Shown: piece after piece, positions 46,651-57,947 of the stretch
How the letters are laid out: every line of letters begins with the position of its first letter
Position numbering within the stretch: the stretch's first letter is position 1
Assembly: GCA_002914805.1 (NCBI GenBank)
Contig: JXTB01000124.1
Coordinates: 823,071-887,070, forward strand
Reading direction: 5' to 3'
From: Parasponia andersonii
Taxonomy: Eukaryota > Streptophyta > Magnoliopsida > Rosales > Cannabaceae
DNA length: 64,000 nucleotides
Translations under genes and position numbers: made by a program
Notes under the pieces: generated by a model
What the model saw: the letters and a program-made list of their open reading frames with translations, nothing else
What the model was told of the DNA's origin: nothing
Database searches by the model: none

Positions 46651-46830
46651 ATAGAGATAAGTCAATAATATACAGAAATTTCATAAATATAGCTCTATTT
46701 ATTTATTTTGTATTTGTATGTAGAATTTCAGACAAAAAAAATAGAGATAAGTCAATAATATACAGAAATTTCATAAATATAGCTCTATTTATTTATTTTG
46801 TATTTGTATGTAGAATTTCAGACAAAAAAA
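46651..46830. repeat. Perfect 90-bp tandem duplication
   Basis: 46651-46740 and 46741-46830 are identical as read (start ATAGAGATAAGTCAATAATA, end CAGACAAAAAAA). No coding capacity. Confidence 0.97.
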
Positions 46831-47118
46831 ATATTAAAATTTGCTTTTGCATTTTATTTATCTTTCTTCATTTATTAATGTTACCAAAACTCAATTTTTT
46901 ATTTTAACTATTATCATTTAAAAAAAAAAAATTCTTTCGCCACCACTACAAAGATGTCTTAGCTCTGCCATGAATGAATGTAACTTGTATACGTTTACAC
47001 AGAATAAATAAATATTAACTTGTATACGTGAACAGATTTAAGATCCCAATTTCCAAAATTTTGGACCATAATTAAACATAATACTTTTTTTTTTTTGGCT
47101 CGGACAAGGGATGCTTCT

Positions 47119-47819
47119 TTAAAAATTCAAAGTAGACACCACAAAGGGAGGTGCCTCCCCTGTACAGAAGGAGCTAGAGCTCTCATTAACACGGGTCCAC
47201 TTAGCAAGACTATCAGCAGCCGTGTTCTGAACCATAGGGACAAATGTAAAGAAAATTTCAACAAAAGTTGAGCAAAGAGCCAAAGTATGAAGGAAAGACC
47301 CCATTGAACGCCAGTTTGGAGGTCTATTCTGAATTGACAAAGCCTTGACTGCTAATTTTGCATCCGAAAATAACACTATTTTCTTCCAGCCCAAATCATT
47401 CGGTTCCATCAGAGCCATATCGATTGCTTTTAATCCTGCATCCAACGCATTTAGAGCAGAGTCAAACTTGTAAACCACTCTAGAAATATTTCCCCAACTA
47501 TCTTTAAAAAATAGTTGTGTCATCCATGTTGGTGTTGATGAAATCACCCTCAATGCTCTGGCAGTCAATCTCATCACTATCTATGGAATATTCTGGCTAT
47601 CATGCAATCCTTGAATAGATGGAGAGCCGATTCTGGAGCTACATTACAAACAAGACAGGCCGTATCTCCGAGTTTAAGGATCCGGCTCAAGTTATAGTTT
47701 GTAGGGAGGATATTATGAGCTAATCGCCAAATCAACAACTTGAGTGTTTCATGGATTTTTGCTTTCCATAAATTTTTCCAAAAAATGATCACCTGAATAG
47801 AGTCGATTGCATTGATCAA
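47119..47819 (-). pseudogene. LINE zf-RVT and RNase H domains
   Basis: The upstream frame (47819-47577) has KAKIHETLKLLIWRLAHNIL and a C-x2-C (CLVC) followed by ESALHLFKDC, the zf-RVT zinc-binding pattern of plant LINE proteins. The next frame (47577-47119) has ALNALDAGLKAIDMALMEPN, VLFSDAKLAVKAL and VPMVQNTAADSLAKW, the RNase H fold found after it. The second catalytic Asp (FSDA) and the last (AADSLAKW) are kept. A frameshift separates the two frames. Confidence 0.85.
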
Positions 47820-48652
47820 ACCAGTAAGTACCTTTTAACGGTAAACTCACTTGTGTTAGATTCCTTCTAGAAAAGATGGTTTGAGTAAGGGCCTAACATT
47901 CAAAATTTTATCCCCCTATACTATTCTCAAAGATTACTTCAATCAAATTAGTATCCAAGTCTCTAGTTCCTACAACAAAACAAATCACCCGCTTTTACAA
48001 GCCCTAGGAATACCACCTCTAGGCAGAATGAACGATGCACTCAACTCGCCCTGTTTTATTGAGGGGATCCAAGGATACCTCCAGATATTAATAGTGTTCC
48101 CCTGTGCAACCACAAAGCAGCTTTGTTCAATTATCTTGATGCATTCTTTTGTAAAATGTGCACCTTGAATAATAGTAATTTATGACAGGTAATTAGCACA
48201 CCAATCTCTAGAGAATATTGACCCTTTCCACTATCAATTTCTATTCAAGACACGAGGTAAGTAAAGACTTACAACTGCATCACAAGAACTATTAAAATCA
48301 TGGTTTTAAACCTGCCATAACAATTAACAATCCAATTCCCACATATACACATCAAAGAGGATCATTTAGAATAACCTAAGTGTACTATTCACCAAATTTT
48401 GGACTGAAAGAATCCTTTTTCCACGTAATAGAGCCCCCTAGTTTTGCCTGCACCTCCCGAAAGTCGAAACGGTTGCAATATTTCCCTTAGAGCAAGTTCA
48501 ACAATGGTCTATCTGTAGAAGACACCATCTTCCAAGCCAATTTGGTAAGAGAGCAGTATTAAAGTCCTCGGTTCTCTTCAACCTAAGTCCCTCACATTTT
48601 TTGGGTTTGCACATTATTTTCCAAGATTTCCAAGCTAGATATCTATTCTTCT

Positions 48653-49125
48653 CTAATGATCCCATTTACCAAAATCTTCTGACAACATTATAAATCTCAT
48701 GGCAGATAGCTTTTGGGGTAGATATAGAGTATGTCGGAATACTCTGGATAACAGAAGTGATGAGAGTAGTTCTTCTTGCTTGAGAGAGTAATTTTGATTT
48801 CTAACCTTCCAGCCTTTTGATAACCTTCTCATAAATAAAATGAAAATCATTTATCTTGTGTCATGAGAAGAATAAGGGAAAGGATTTCAGCACGAGAAGA
48901 AGGAGTTGTTTTGGTCGAGAAATTGGCACCAAATTTTGGTTTGCTAACATACTGCCCAGACCAACTTTCATATAAAAGAACACACTCCATAACGGTTCGC
49001 ACCTCGTCCACCTTTGCTTGGTAGAAGATAAACGTGTCATCTATAAACATTAGATGAGAAATCCCTGGAGCATCTTTAGAGATTTTAATTCCTTTAATTT
49101 GCCCATTTTCCACTAGTAGCTTACT
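48653..49125 (-). pseudogene. LINE reverse transcriptase fragment
   Basis: The frame from 49125 gives NGQIKGIKISKDAPGISHLM, FIDDTFIFYQAKVDEV and YESWSGQYVSKPKFG, all standard plant LINE RT motifs. A shift follows near 48850, after which RLSKGWKVRNQNYSLKQEEL corresponds to the thumb region. The N-terminal two thirds of RT and the endonuclease are absent because of 5' truncation at 49125. Confidence 0.85.
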
Positions 49126-50366
49126 ATTAAACATAATACTTAGTTGATCCATTAGTAGCTTTACTATGTGCTCACCAGCTTCAGAGCATTGCCAAGTAAT
49201 TGGAAATAGTTAAGTCCTAAAAGACCTGACAGCCTTGAATTACTTTGCTACCATGTAATTTAAGAGCATTTAATTTGTACATTTATATATATACACACAC
49301 AAAACTACATGCAATACAAACAAATATAATATAGCAATATTCCAAGAAAAGTGCAAAACACACTATTTCTTATTCTATTTTACACTCTCATATATCACTA
49401 CTTGACTTGACTTGTGGATCAGAGAATACTATAGGGACATGGGCCTTAGCCAAAAATATTTAAGTCCATAAATGTCAAAAAATTAATTGAGTATTATTTG
49501 TTAATTATTGTAACCCATAGCTTGTACATTTAAATTTTACGTTCCAAGTAAACATTTTCTTTTTTATTCTGATATTTTCTTTTGAAAAACTTCTATATAG
49601 AATGAAAGGATTGTGAAGCATACGTTTGACTTTGAAATTGTCATATTCATTATGTTGTGATGTTGTTAAGAATAGGAGTTACCGAGATTCTAACTTAGTT
49701 ATGTGGTGGCCCAGTCACAAAATGATCTTAACAATATATTTTATAGTACTTTTAAAGAAGTTAAATATTCTTAATTGAGGAGAATTATCAAATATTAAGA
49801 AGAAAAGAGTACAATTAATTATCAACTTCAATGTTTTATTGGATAATGAAATTTAAATACCACGCTATATATACCGGAGTAAAATTTTCAAGTGTGCAAC
49901 TAAGATAATATTGAATATTTAAAGCAAAAGGATAATATTGAATGCTATTTCTACAATTACATAAAATATATCTAACTTCACACGCACAACTATGCATATA
50001 AAAATATTAAGTCATCATACAGTAATTATATTCTTAAATTTTAGAATTATACGATATAAGTACTTATTTTCAATAAGTAATGTTGTTAATAATACATATA
50101 GGTTCATAAACGAAAGCCAAGAACATAACTCTTCGTTATGAAGATATCATTGTATTACTAATAATATTTTATATATCTATATATATAATATTAACATATA
50201 TTTCAATCATGAAAGGAAGCCCTTCCTCAGCTCAGCCTTAGGCAAGTAACTACTCGCTCAGCCCTTAAGCCGACATTGACGTAGATTTCATTATCGAATT
50301 TTATATTTTAATAATATAATAAATTATAGTAAAATTTATAATAAATTTTAAACTAAGAGTGTCAAA

Positions 50367-50660
50367 AAAAAGGGGGGGAATACAGTTAACATTCTCTGTA
50401 TTTTGATAATTATCTTTATATATCAGTTGATCAAAGCATCCTCATTTCTAGATAATGAAATTAGTTGTCTTCTTAAAGAAGTAAAACAATTATATCTATA
50501 GTGAAAAAAAAAAAAAGGAATGCAACTAACATTCTTTCTATTATGATAATTATCTTTATTTATCAGTTGATCAAATCATCCGCATTTCTATTGGGAAAAA
50601 AAAAAAGATGATAAAATTAGTTGTCTCCGAAAAGAAGTAAAACAATTATATCTATTGTTT
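50367..50660. repeat. Imperfect tandem duplication, about 141 bp
   Basis: The phrases TTAACATTCTCTGTATTTTG / CTAACATTCTTTCTATTATG, GATAATTATCTTTATNTATC and AGAAGTAAAACAATTATATC occur twice, about 141 bp apart. The second copy has an extra A-rich insert. Confidence 0.75.
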
Positions 50661-50794
50661 ATGCACATCAATAACTACTGTAGCAATTCATAATCGCTGC
50701 AAAGTATCCATTTTTACAGCAAAATTAATTTTTATTCTGAATAATGACACATCGTTTTTCTTATAAGCAACATGATATGTCTAGAAAATTCTTA

Positions 50795-50854
50795 CTTGTA
50801 GACTGAACTACATGCTTTTGAAGGCTTGTAGACTGAACTACATGCTTTTGAAGG
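50795..50854. repeat. Perfect 30-bp tandem duplication
   Basis: The 30-bp unit starting CTTGTAGACTGAACTACATG and ending TTTTGAAGG occurs at 50795-50824 and 50825-50854. Confidence 0.95.
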
Positions 50855-51285
50855 CGAAGTCCTACTTAAAATGTGACATAGGTAGCTAGATGTACGCACC
50901 CAAACCCAATTGATATTTGTGAAAGTGACCTAAATAGTAAATACTCTTATTTTTATTTATTTTTTTTTGCTTATGTCCATATATTTCTTATTTTATTTTC
51001 TTTATTAGGAAGAGACAAGTAAACCCACCCCGAGTTGTGTTGACTTTGTTAGCTTGTTTGTTTACTTGGGGTTTTTATGATATTTTTAAAAATTTTGTGA
51101 ATTAGATAAGAAGAATTTATCTCATAAAAAATCCAAACTCTATGGAAAATCCATTGCATTATCAGTTTAAGAGCCAATCCTAGATTCGAAGTGAAAGTCA
51201 AAAAAGTTAAAAGAGGTATATCTCATAAACTTACAGTGCTCTAGTTGTGTGGATAACACCCCCTTGATTTTGCAAGAGTTAAAAA

Positions 51286-51288
<3 letters not shown>

Positions 51289-51323
<35 letters not shown>

Positions 51324-51546
51324 ATAGATATTTTTTCTTTTATTTATATATAAGTATTATTTTGGCTGATTAAAATTTATTATGTATATTTTTTATAGTA
51401 AAAATAAGAGAGAGAAATAATATTAATGATGCACGTTTTTTTGTACACATCATTATAACCGTTGAATCACTATTAAATGATAATGATGATCTAATAGCTA
51501 AAAGAAAATATCTATATATAGGTTAAAAAAACTTACTGGATTAGCA

Positions 51547-51550
<4 letters not shown>
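51289..51550. mobile_element. MITE-like family copy 2 with flanking TA tract
   Basis: After a TA microsatellite (51289-51320), the interior matches the copies at 57.5 kb in the same orientation: GGCTGATTAAAATTTATTATG, AAAAATAAGAGAGAGAAATA, ATTAATGATGCACG, and TAACCGTTGAATCAC. Confidence 0.65.
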
Positions 51551-51589
<39 letters not shown>

Positions 51590-51830
51590 TCAATCAATAG
51601 ATATTTTTTTTAACCTATTTATAACTATTTTTTTTAGCTTTGAATTATTATCTAACTGCTGTTATAATTTAAGTAGTTAAAAAAATTAATAAAAATAAAA
51701 ACTTATTATTTAATATTTTTCTCTCTTCATCTTTTACCATGAAAAGACTTATGTAATGATTTTTAATATGACAAAATACTACTTATGTATAGGTAAACAA
51801 AAAATTATGCCCATATATATATATATGTGT
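51590..51830. mobile_element. MITE-like family copy 3, reverse orientation, diverged
   Basis: It starts after another TA tract (51551-51588). TTTTTTTAGCTTTGAATTAT, TTCTCTCTTCATCTTTTACC and a terminal TATGTATAGGTAAAC relate to the reverse complement of the other copies. Boundaries are uncertain. Confidence 0.45.
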
Positions 51831-51837
51831 GTGTGTG

Positions 51838-52135
51838 TTATTAATCCATTAGGTAATTTTTTTTACCTATGTATAGGTATTTTTTTAGCTATTGGATCAT
51901 CATTTAATGGTGATCCATTTTTTACCTATTTATAGGTATTTTTTTTAGTTGTTGAATCATCCTTTAATAGTAATCCAACATCTATAATGATGTGCACAAA
52001 AAACTTATATCATTAATGCTATTTTTTTCTTATTTTTTAATATAAAAAAATATACAAGACAAATTTTAATTGGTCAAAAAGATACTTACGTATAAGTAAA
52101 AGAAAATAATACTTATTGGTGCTTTATATATATAT
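51838..52135. mobile_element. MITE-like family copy 4, reverse orientation
   Basis: It starts TAATCCATTAGGTAATTTTT and ends GTATAAGTAAAAGAAAATAA near CTTATTGGTGC. The interior has TTGGATCATCATTTAATGGT and, about 74 bp later, a second version (TTGAATCATCCTTTAATAGT). This copy thus has an internal partial duplication. Confidence 0.65.
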
Positions 52136-53669
52136 AGTGCTCTAGTTGCCTTCCTAGCAAAATCAGGTGGGTATCATTATTTTGTATTGTCAATAAAAAT
52201 CCAAATGATCTTGAAGATAATTCGATCTTTGTATGGGATTATTATTGTACAAATTGTTTGGTTAAAAAAATTCAATTTTATTTCCACAAAAGAAAAAGAA
52301 TACAAAATATTACCAAATAAACCTTATAATAATTTCTTCATAGGAACATAGTTTGGGCTGGAGCAGATGGTTTGATATGTTACAACTTACATTGTTAATT
52401 TGTTACTTATATTTTTGTGTTGTGTTATTGCTCGTTACATAGGCATTGAGTAATGAGGACCTAGAAGAAAGTCTACTCCGAAGATGTCTTTTTCTTTTGT
52501 TACTCCGAAAATGTCTTTTTCTTTTGTTTGTAAGTGAATAATAAACTTTTTTTCCCCCTTTTTTTCTGGCTTTTTCTGGTTAAGGTACATTCAGACCAAA
52601 ACTATCTAATAATTCATTTAAGAAAGCTGAAAGTGAAAACCTTTTACGTAAGTCAAAGGCTAAAATGGTTTTTATAACGAAAGAAAAAAGTATAGTCATA
52701 ACCTCTTGCTGAGGAAAATTATGTTGTCTGTCTCCACTCATTCTGTAATCCTACTAATACATTTGGTGAAAAGATTTGTTGCGTATGCTTTTTATAAATT
52801 TTATTATTATTTTAGTTGTTGTCTTATTCTTTTTGGCAAGTTAAAAATTGTTTTTTAGTCTTTTCATTTTGTTGTGTTTCTTGAGCCAATAAAGATATAG
52901 TAAGAGCTCTTAGAATTTCCAACTAATTTTCAAGTGATCACATACAGTTCAGAAAATCACATACGGGACTATTCTATTTCGGGCTAATGGCTCAAATGAT
53001 CCTGAATTATCACAGTTGTCACAAGTTAGTTTTAAAATTTTAATTGTGACAATTAAGTCTTAAAATATTTTGATTTATAGTAATTTGATTTTTGAATTAT
53101 CTAAATTGTAATTTATTATTCAATTTCTGATAAAAAATAAAGATAAAGAATACATTGTAGTATCTGAAAATATATTTAAAGAAAAATAAATTAAATAAAA
53201 ATTTTGGAAAGAAGAAAAGATGCATTTTTAGCATTTTTTTTAAGTTTTGAGATTTGCAAATTTATAGAAAATGTTGCTATGAGGAGTCATTTTTGTATTT
53301 AAAATTTCTAATTATCTTTCAAAAACACTTTTAGATGCCATTCAAAAAATACTTTTAGATACCATTTCGTGCTCCTCGCTGGTATTTTTAGTCAAAAAAA
53401 ATTGTATTTTGCACAATTTAGGGATCAAATTGCTACAAATCAAAAAATTCATAAGTTTAACTACTAAAACTAAAATTTTATGGACTAAATTATCACAGAT
53501 TGGATATTTCATGACCATTTGTGCTATTAACCCTTCTACTTTTGTTGATTCTTGGATTTTAGTTTGTTGCCTCTTCATTGTTTTTTTCACTTATAATTTT
53601 GGACATATACATGGTTGTTAGGTTTTCGAAGCAAATTTAAAATAAAACAAAGTTGTAATATATATTAGA

Positions 53670-54250
53670 GGCTGCCAAGGCAACCAGCCAGTCTTCATGA
53701 GGCTGCATTAGCCTACTAGGAGGGCCAAACAAGAGGACAGTTCCTCCCAAGTGCCCTCGAGCTTATCCGGAAGATAAGCGCAAATACTTCATACTATCGA
53801 GAAATCGAATACAATTTTGACATATGAAATGACTACAATGCTCGACACTAAACCACCACTACCACCTAACAAGGTCAAGCCGCCATTTGACAAGCTACCT
53901 GTGTCCATTCAATTGTGCAATTATGTTACAGATTAGATCATTTTTTTAAGTCAAATCATGACAATCCAAAGGCGGGAACACCTCAATTTTTGCTTATTTA
54001 AAGAGGCCACCAATCCCATTTAAGGGGCTAAACACTCGATCAGGTCTAAAGAGCATTACTAATTAGACCGTTGGAGTCTCTCAATGACTCGTGATCAGTC
54101 TTTGCTCCGATATCTACCTTGGTTTCAAACTCGGTCTTATACTGCTCAAACGAGATTTTGTACCAACGAGTATAATGACAAGAATCTCTTTTATTATACC
54201 ACTTTTTTAATACCAATTTATATATTGTGTTAGTTGTAAGCATTTAATTA
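53670..54250. repeat. Possible LTR or retroelement relic
   Basis: The base composition is more balanced than in the surroundings. CTTATTTAAAGAGGCCACCA (TATA-like, then a leader) and ACTCGATCAGGTCTAAAGAG resemble U3/R/U5 of plant LTRs. No partner LTR or coding region was found. Confidence 0.35.
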
Positions 54251-56123
54251 GTGGATGATGCTAGTATTTGTTATATTGATAGAAGGTAAGTTTTCATTCC
54301 ACATAGGGAGTATTAAAGAATGAGATAATAAATGAGATACATGTCATTCTTCTTTTCTTAGATTGGGCTTATAATAAGTTTTCATTCCTTTTTTGTTTTC
54401 TTTGTTGAAACTTGAAAGTAATTAGAGGAAATTTGATTTTTTATAGTATTTTTTCAGAAAAATTGAAAAATCCCAGAATTTAAAATTGTTCTGAAAAATC
54501 CCGGATTTAATTATAAAAATGTCACTTTAAAAAATATTTAGAAACATACGATTTTTTTATTGATTCATGAGATACTTAAGGTAATTAATCGAGTTATCTG
54601 AGGTGACTTGAACAGTTACTTCAAGTAACTGGGCTCTAAGTAACCTAACTAGTTACCTCGAGTATCATTAAAAAATGCCAAATTTAAAGAAAAGTTATAT
54701 TTTTCTAAATATTTTTAAAAATGTTATTTTTCTAATAATACTTTAAAAAAGTGATATTTTTCTAAATCAATCCGGGATTTTTCAAAAAAATGAGTCCATC
54801 CGGGATTTTTCAATTTTTGGTATCTTGGGCCTGGAATTTTGTAAATAGCCCAAGTAATTAACTTGTATAAAAATTTTGCACTTCTTGACAAAATATCAAT
54901 AAAAATAACTTCATATGGTAGCAGATAATTGGGTTAACATTTAATATATGCGTTTTTTTTTTTTTCACTCTCATGCATTAACTGCCACATTCCATATAGT
55001 CCAAATTATAAATCTTGAAAGAAGTGTCAACCATCAAGATGTTTACCATTTATGAAGAGGAAATATGATTTTATACAATAAAATTTCAAAAAAAAAACAA
55101 ATAAAAAATTCTGATTTACTACTTAAAATAACCAACCAAGTTTATTATATAACCAAACTAGTTACCTCAAACTCAATTGGTTATCTAAAATAACCCAAAT
55201 GATTACCTCGTACTTTTGAAAAATATCAAGTTTAATACTAATTTTGAAGGAAAATTTTTTATATTTTTAATATTTTTTAAAAGGAGTGTTTTTATAAATA
55301 AATTTTAAAAGTGATAATTATTCAATAAATTAAGGTTTTTTCAGCCCTCTGGGTCTTTTCAATTTGGGGAGGGGATTAAATAGACAATTATCACTTTTTT
55401 CAAATGTTTAACTAAATTTACTACCATTATTAGATTCTACTATTTTTGGGAGGGAATTAGTCAAGAATCTATCAAGAATTTATAAAAATTCGTCAAGAAT
55501 CCGTCAAAATTATTACTGACATCAAGAATCCGTCAAAATCGTCAAAAATTCATCAGGAATTCATTTTAAAACTTGGTATAGTGGTAGATTTAGTTAATGA
55601 GGAAAAAAAGTGGTATTCACCAATTTATTCATTTTTTGGACTTCGAAAAAGCCCATTTCCAAACTTCTGTTATGTTTCCAAACTCCTACTACGTTGTGAC
55701 TTTTCAATTTTAGAGTTGTCAAGCGGTTTGGGCTACCATTTGCCACGTGGACCAGCCACCAAAGTTAACGGGTTTGGCTTGGCTTCTTAGATGACTAGTA
55801 GTAATTTGGACTAAATAACTTCTTTTGTATTGTTTTGAAAACTGGCATTTCTAGTATTATCAGTGTTTGTAACCATAAAATTACGACTTTTCTATGATAA
55901 ATAAATGATCATTAGTTGTGCGATCCTCTATCATATAAGATCACACAATACTGTAATACTATTAAAAAACTCATTTTAAAATTATTTTAATTAAAATTAC
56001 TACCACTTATGTCAATTTTACTATGGTTTAGCCAATACTGCTCTTTTTTTCTTTTTCTTTTTTTTTTTTTGGTTTTTATTTTAAGAAATTGGTTGCATAT
56101 TTTTTCAGCTCATTTGCAGTTAT

Positions 56124-56290
56124 GTACTCAGCTGATATACCTAGTATAAAATTAAATTTTGAGATATTTGTTAAAGTTTAAGGGGGAAAAAAAAAGGAAG
56201 GGCTTTTCGTACTCAGCTGATATACCTAGTATAAAATTAAATTTTGAGATATTTGAAATTTAAAAAAAAAAAAAAAAAAAAGGAAAGAAG
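56124..56290. repeat. Tandem duplication, period about 85 bp
   Basis: GTACTCAGCTGATATACCTA and the following 30 bp (to GAGATATTTG) occur at 56124 and 56209. Both are followed by an A-run and GGAA(G)GAAGGGC-like sequence. Confidence 0.9.
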
Positions 56291-57256
56291 GGCGTTTCAG
56301 CCAAATCGCTGATTTTTGGATCATAGATGCAAATGACTGTTTTTCAAACACTGTTAAAATATGGCTGAATTTTGAAAATTATTTAAAACAAGACCATTTT
56401 TCATATTTAGTATATTAAATTATATTGATTCATACTTTATAAAAAAAATAGTTCAACTGAAAAGGCCATTTATGAAATTAAATTATAAAATGGTTATTAC
56501 TAAATAGGTGTAAAAAAGGACTATATTTTAAATTAATATGACAAAGGAAGGCCATTTCTTATCAATACTCTTAATAAAATTGGATATTTACGTTAATGAT
56601 GTTAATAAAAATGGACCATTCTCCTAAATGTTTGTTTTTTGTATTTTTATTTTGTTATTCTTGTTAATTTTTTCACTGAAGCCTGGATAGCTCGTATTAA
56701 CTAAGGTGCGTTTGGACGCCATAATACAATTAGTATGGAGGCTGCATCTCATTGTACAACATTGGATTATCTCCATTGGAACACAATGGTGCCAGTAAAA
56801 GATGGGTCAAAAGCCCATGGACTTATTGGGCCTCTAATTGTCCAGTTTTTCGGTCAAATTCAGGCTTGCCTTCGCCGTTGAAAAATCAAGAAATGCACCA
56901 AAAATAGCAACATTTGGCACTTGGCTTCGAAATTTTGAGACGATCAAGAAATAATGATATTAAAACTGACATATTTTATAAATAATGAATCACTCACAAA
57001 GGTTTGATAAGCAATCTGAACTAAATCACTGATTTTGTAAGATCTCCTAAAGTCAAATCCAAAAAGTGCTACTCATCTTAATTTTAGGGAAATGAGAGAG
57101 AAAAATCAGTTCTCTCCTAAGTCACCAAAAAGAAATAATTACAATTGCCACGTCATTAATCATCAAAAAAGAAAGATGAGTATTAGTTTACGAAGATTCT
57201 AAGTTGTTGTTTATATAACATTCTTTGCATGCATATATCATCTTTTAATTTTATGC

Positions 57257-57434
57257 CATGCGGATCCCATTCTACACATGCGTCTTTTTATCCCAAACTC
57301 TTCTTGATAACCAACACCAACCCAACACAAGAAATCTGATATATACATGCGGATCCCATTCTACACATGCGTCTTTTTATCCCAAACTCTTCTTGATAAC
57401 CAACACCAACCCAACAAAAGAAATCTGATATATA
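57257..57434. repeat. Almost perfect 89-bp tandem duplication
   Basis: CATGCGGATCCCATTCTACA begins at 57257 and 57346. The two copies differ by one base as read. Confidence 0.93.
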
Positions 57435-57451
57435 TATATATATATATTTAT

Positions 57452-57675
57452 AGGGCAATTTTTTTTTTACCTATGCATAGGTATCAATTTGGCTAATGAA
57501 AATTTAGCATGTATATTTTTTTATTGTAAAAAATAAGAGAGAGAAAGAACATTAATGATGCACATCTTTTCATACACTTCATTATAACCATTGGATCACC
57601 ATTAGATAGTGATCCAAGAGCTAAAAAAAAAATACATACCCATAGGTTAAAAAAAAAAATACCTATTAGATTGGT
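57452..57675. mobile_element. MITE-like family copy 5
   Basis: It reads GGGCAATTTTTTTTTTACCT at the left and TACCTATTAGATTGGTAACC at the right, with TA tracts outside. The interior has GGCTAATGAAAATTTAGCAT and CATTGGATCACCATTAGATA, shared with copies 1 and 6. Confidence 0.75.
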
Positions 57676-57702
57676 AACCATATTTATATATATATATATA
57701 TA

Positions 57703-57947
57703 TAGGCACCAATCCATTATGTATTTTTTTTTTATCTATACATACGTATTAATTTAGCCAATGAAAATTTAGCATGCATATTTTTTTTATTGTAAAAAGT
57801 AAGAGAGAAAAAAAATATTAATGATGTACGTCTTTTTATGCATTTCATTATAGCCATTAGATCACCATTAGATGATAATCTAAGAGCTAAAAAAAAATAC
57901 ATACTCATAGGTAAAAAAAAAAAATACCTATTAGATTGGCAACCTAG
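57703..57947. mobile_element. MITE-like family copy 6
   Basis: It starts AGGCACCAATCCATTATGTA and ends ACCTATTAGATTGGCAACCT, whose reverse complement is AGGTTGCCAATCTAATAGGT, so the ends form an inverted repeat. It is followed by a TA tract and is the cleanest copy for defining the termini. Confidence 0.8.

Larger units (their letters stand above)
41632..47084. other. Intergenic region, AT-rich, no gene supported
   Basis: It begins with the kinase 5' leader ((GA)n at about 41634-41656). The rest holds a 71-bp tandem duplication (about 42041 and 42112), a 90-bp perfect tandem duplication (46651-46830), repeats of TTTAGGTACCTTTT (44976-45025) and many homopolymers. Open frames are short and show no domain. 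Confidence 0.55.
47085..49125 (-). mobile_element. 5'-truncated LINE (non-LTR retrotransposon)
   Basis: On the minus strand it runs from 49125 to a 12-base poly(A) at 47096-47085. The 14-bp sequence ATTAAACATAATAC flanks it on both sides (47071-47084 and 49126-49139), a typical LINE target duplication. Coding remnants in order are RT (SHLMFIDDTFIFYQAK at about 49070, then SKGWKVRNQNYSLKQEELLS near 48800), a zinc-binding zf-RVT domain (WKAKIHETLKLLIWRL, LGDTACLVCN, 47577-47819) and an RNase H (RVT_3-like, 47119-47577). The RT motif reads FIDD where plant L1 elements have FADD. Frames are broken. Confidence 0.88.

Noticed and set aside
49126-49152. RT-like frame starting with an ATG at 49152
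   Set aside because: The first residues come from the target duplication and host flank; LINE homology starts at about 49125.
57493-57717. 74-codon minus-strand frame with hydrophobic segment
   Set aside because: It lies within MITE copy 5 and a TA tract; related copies do not keep it open.
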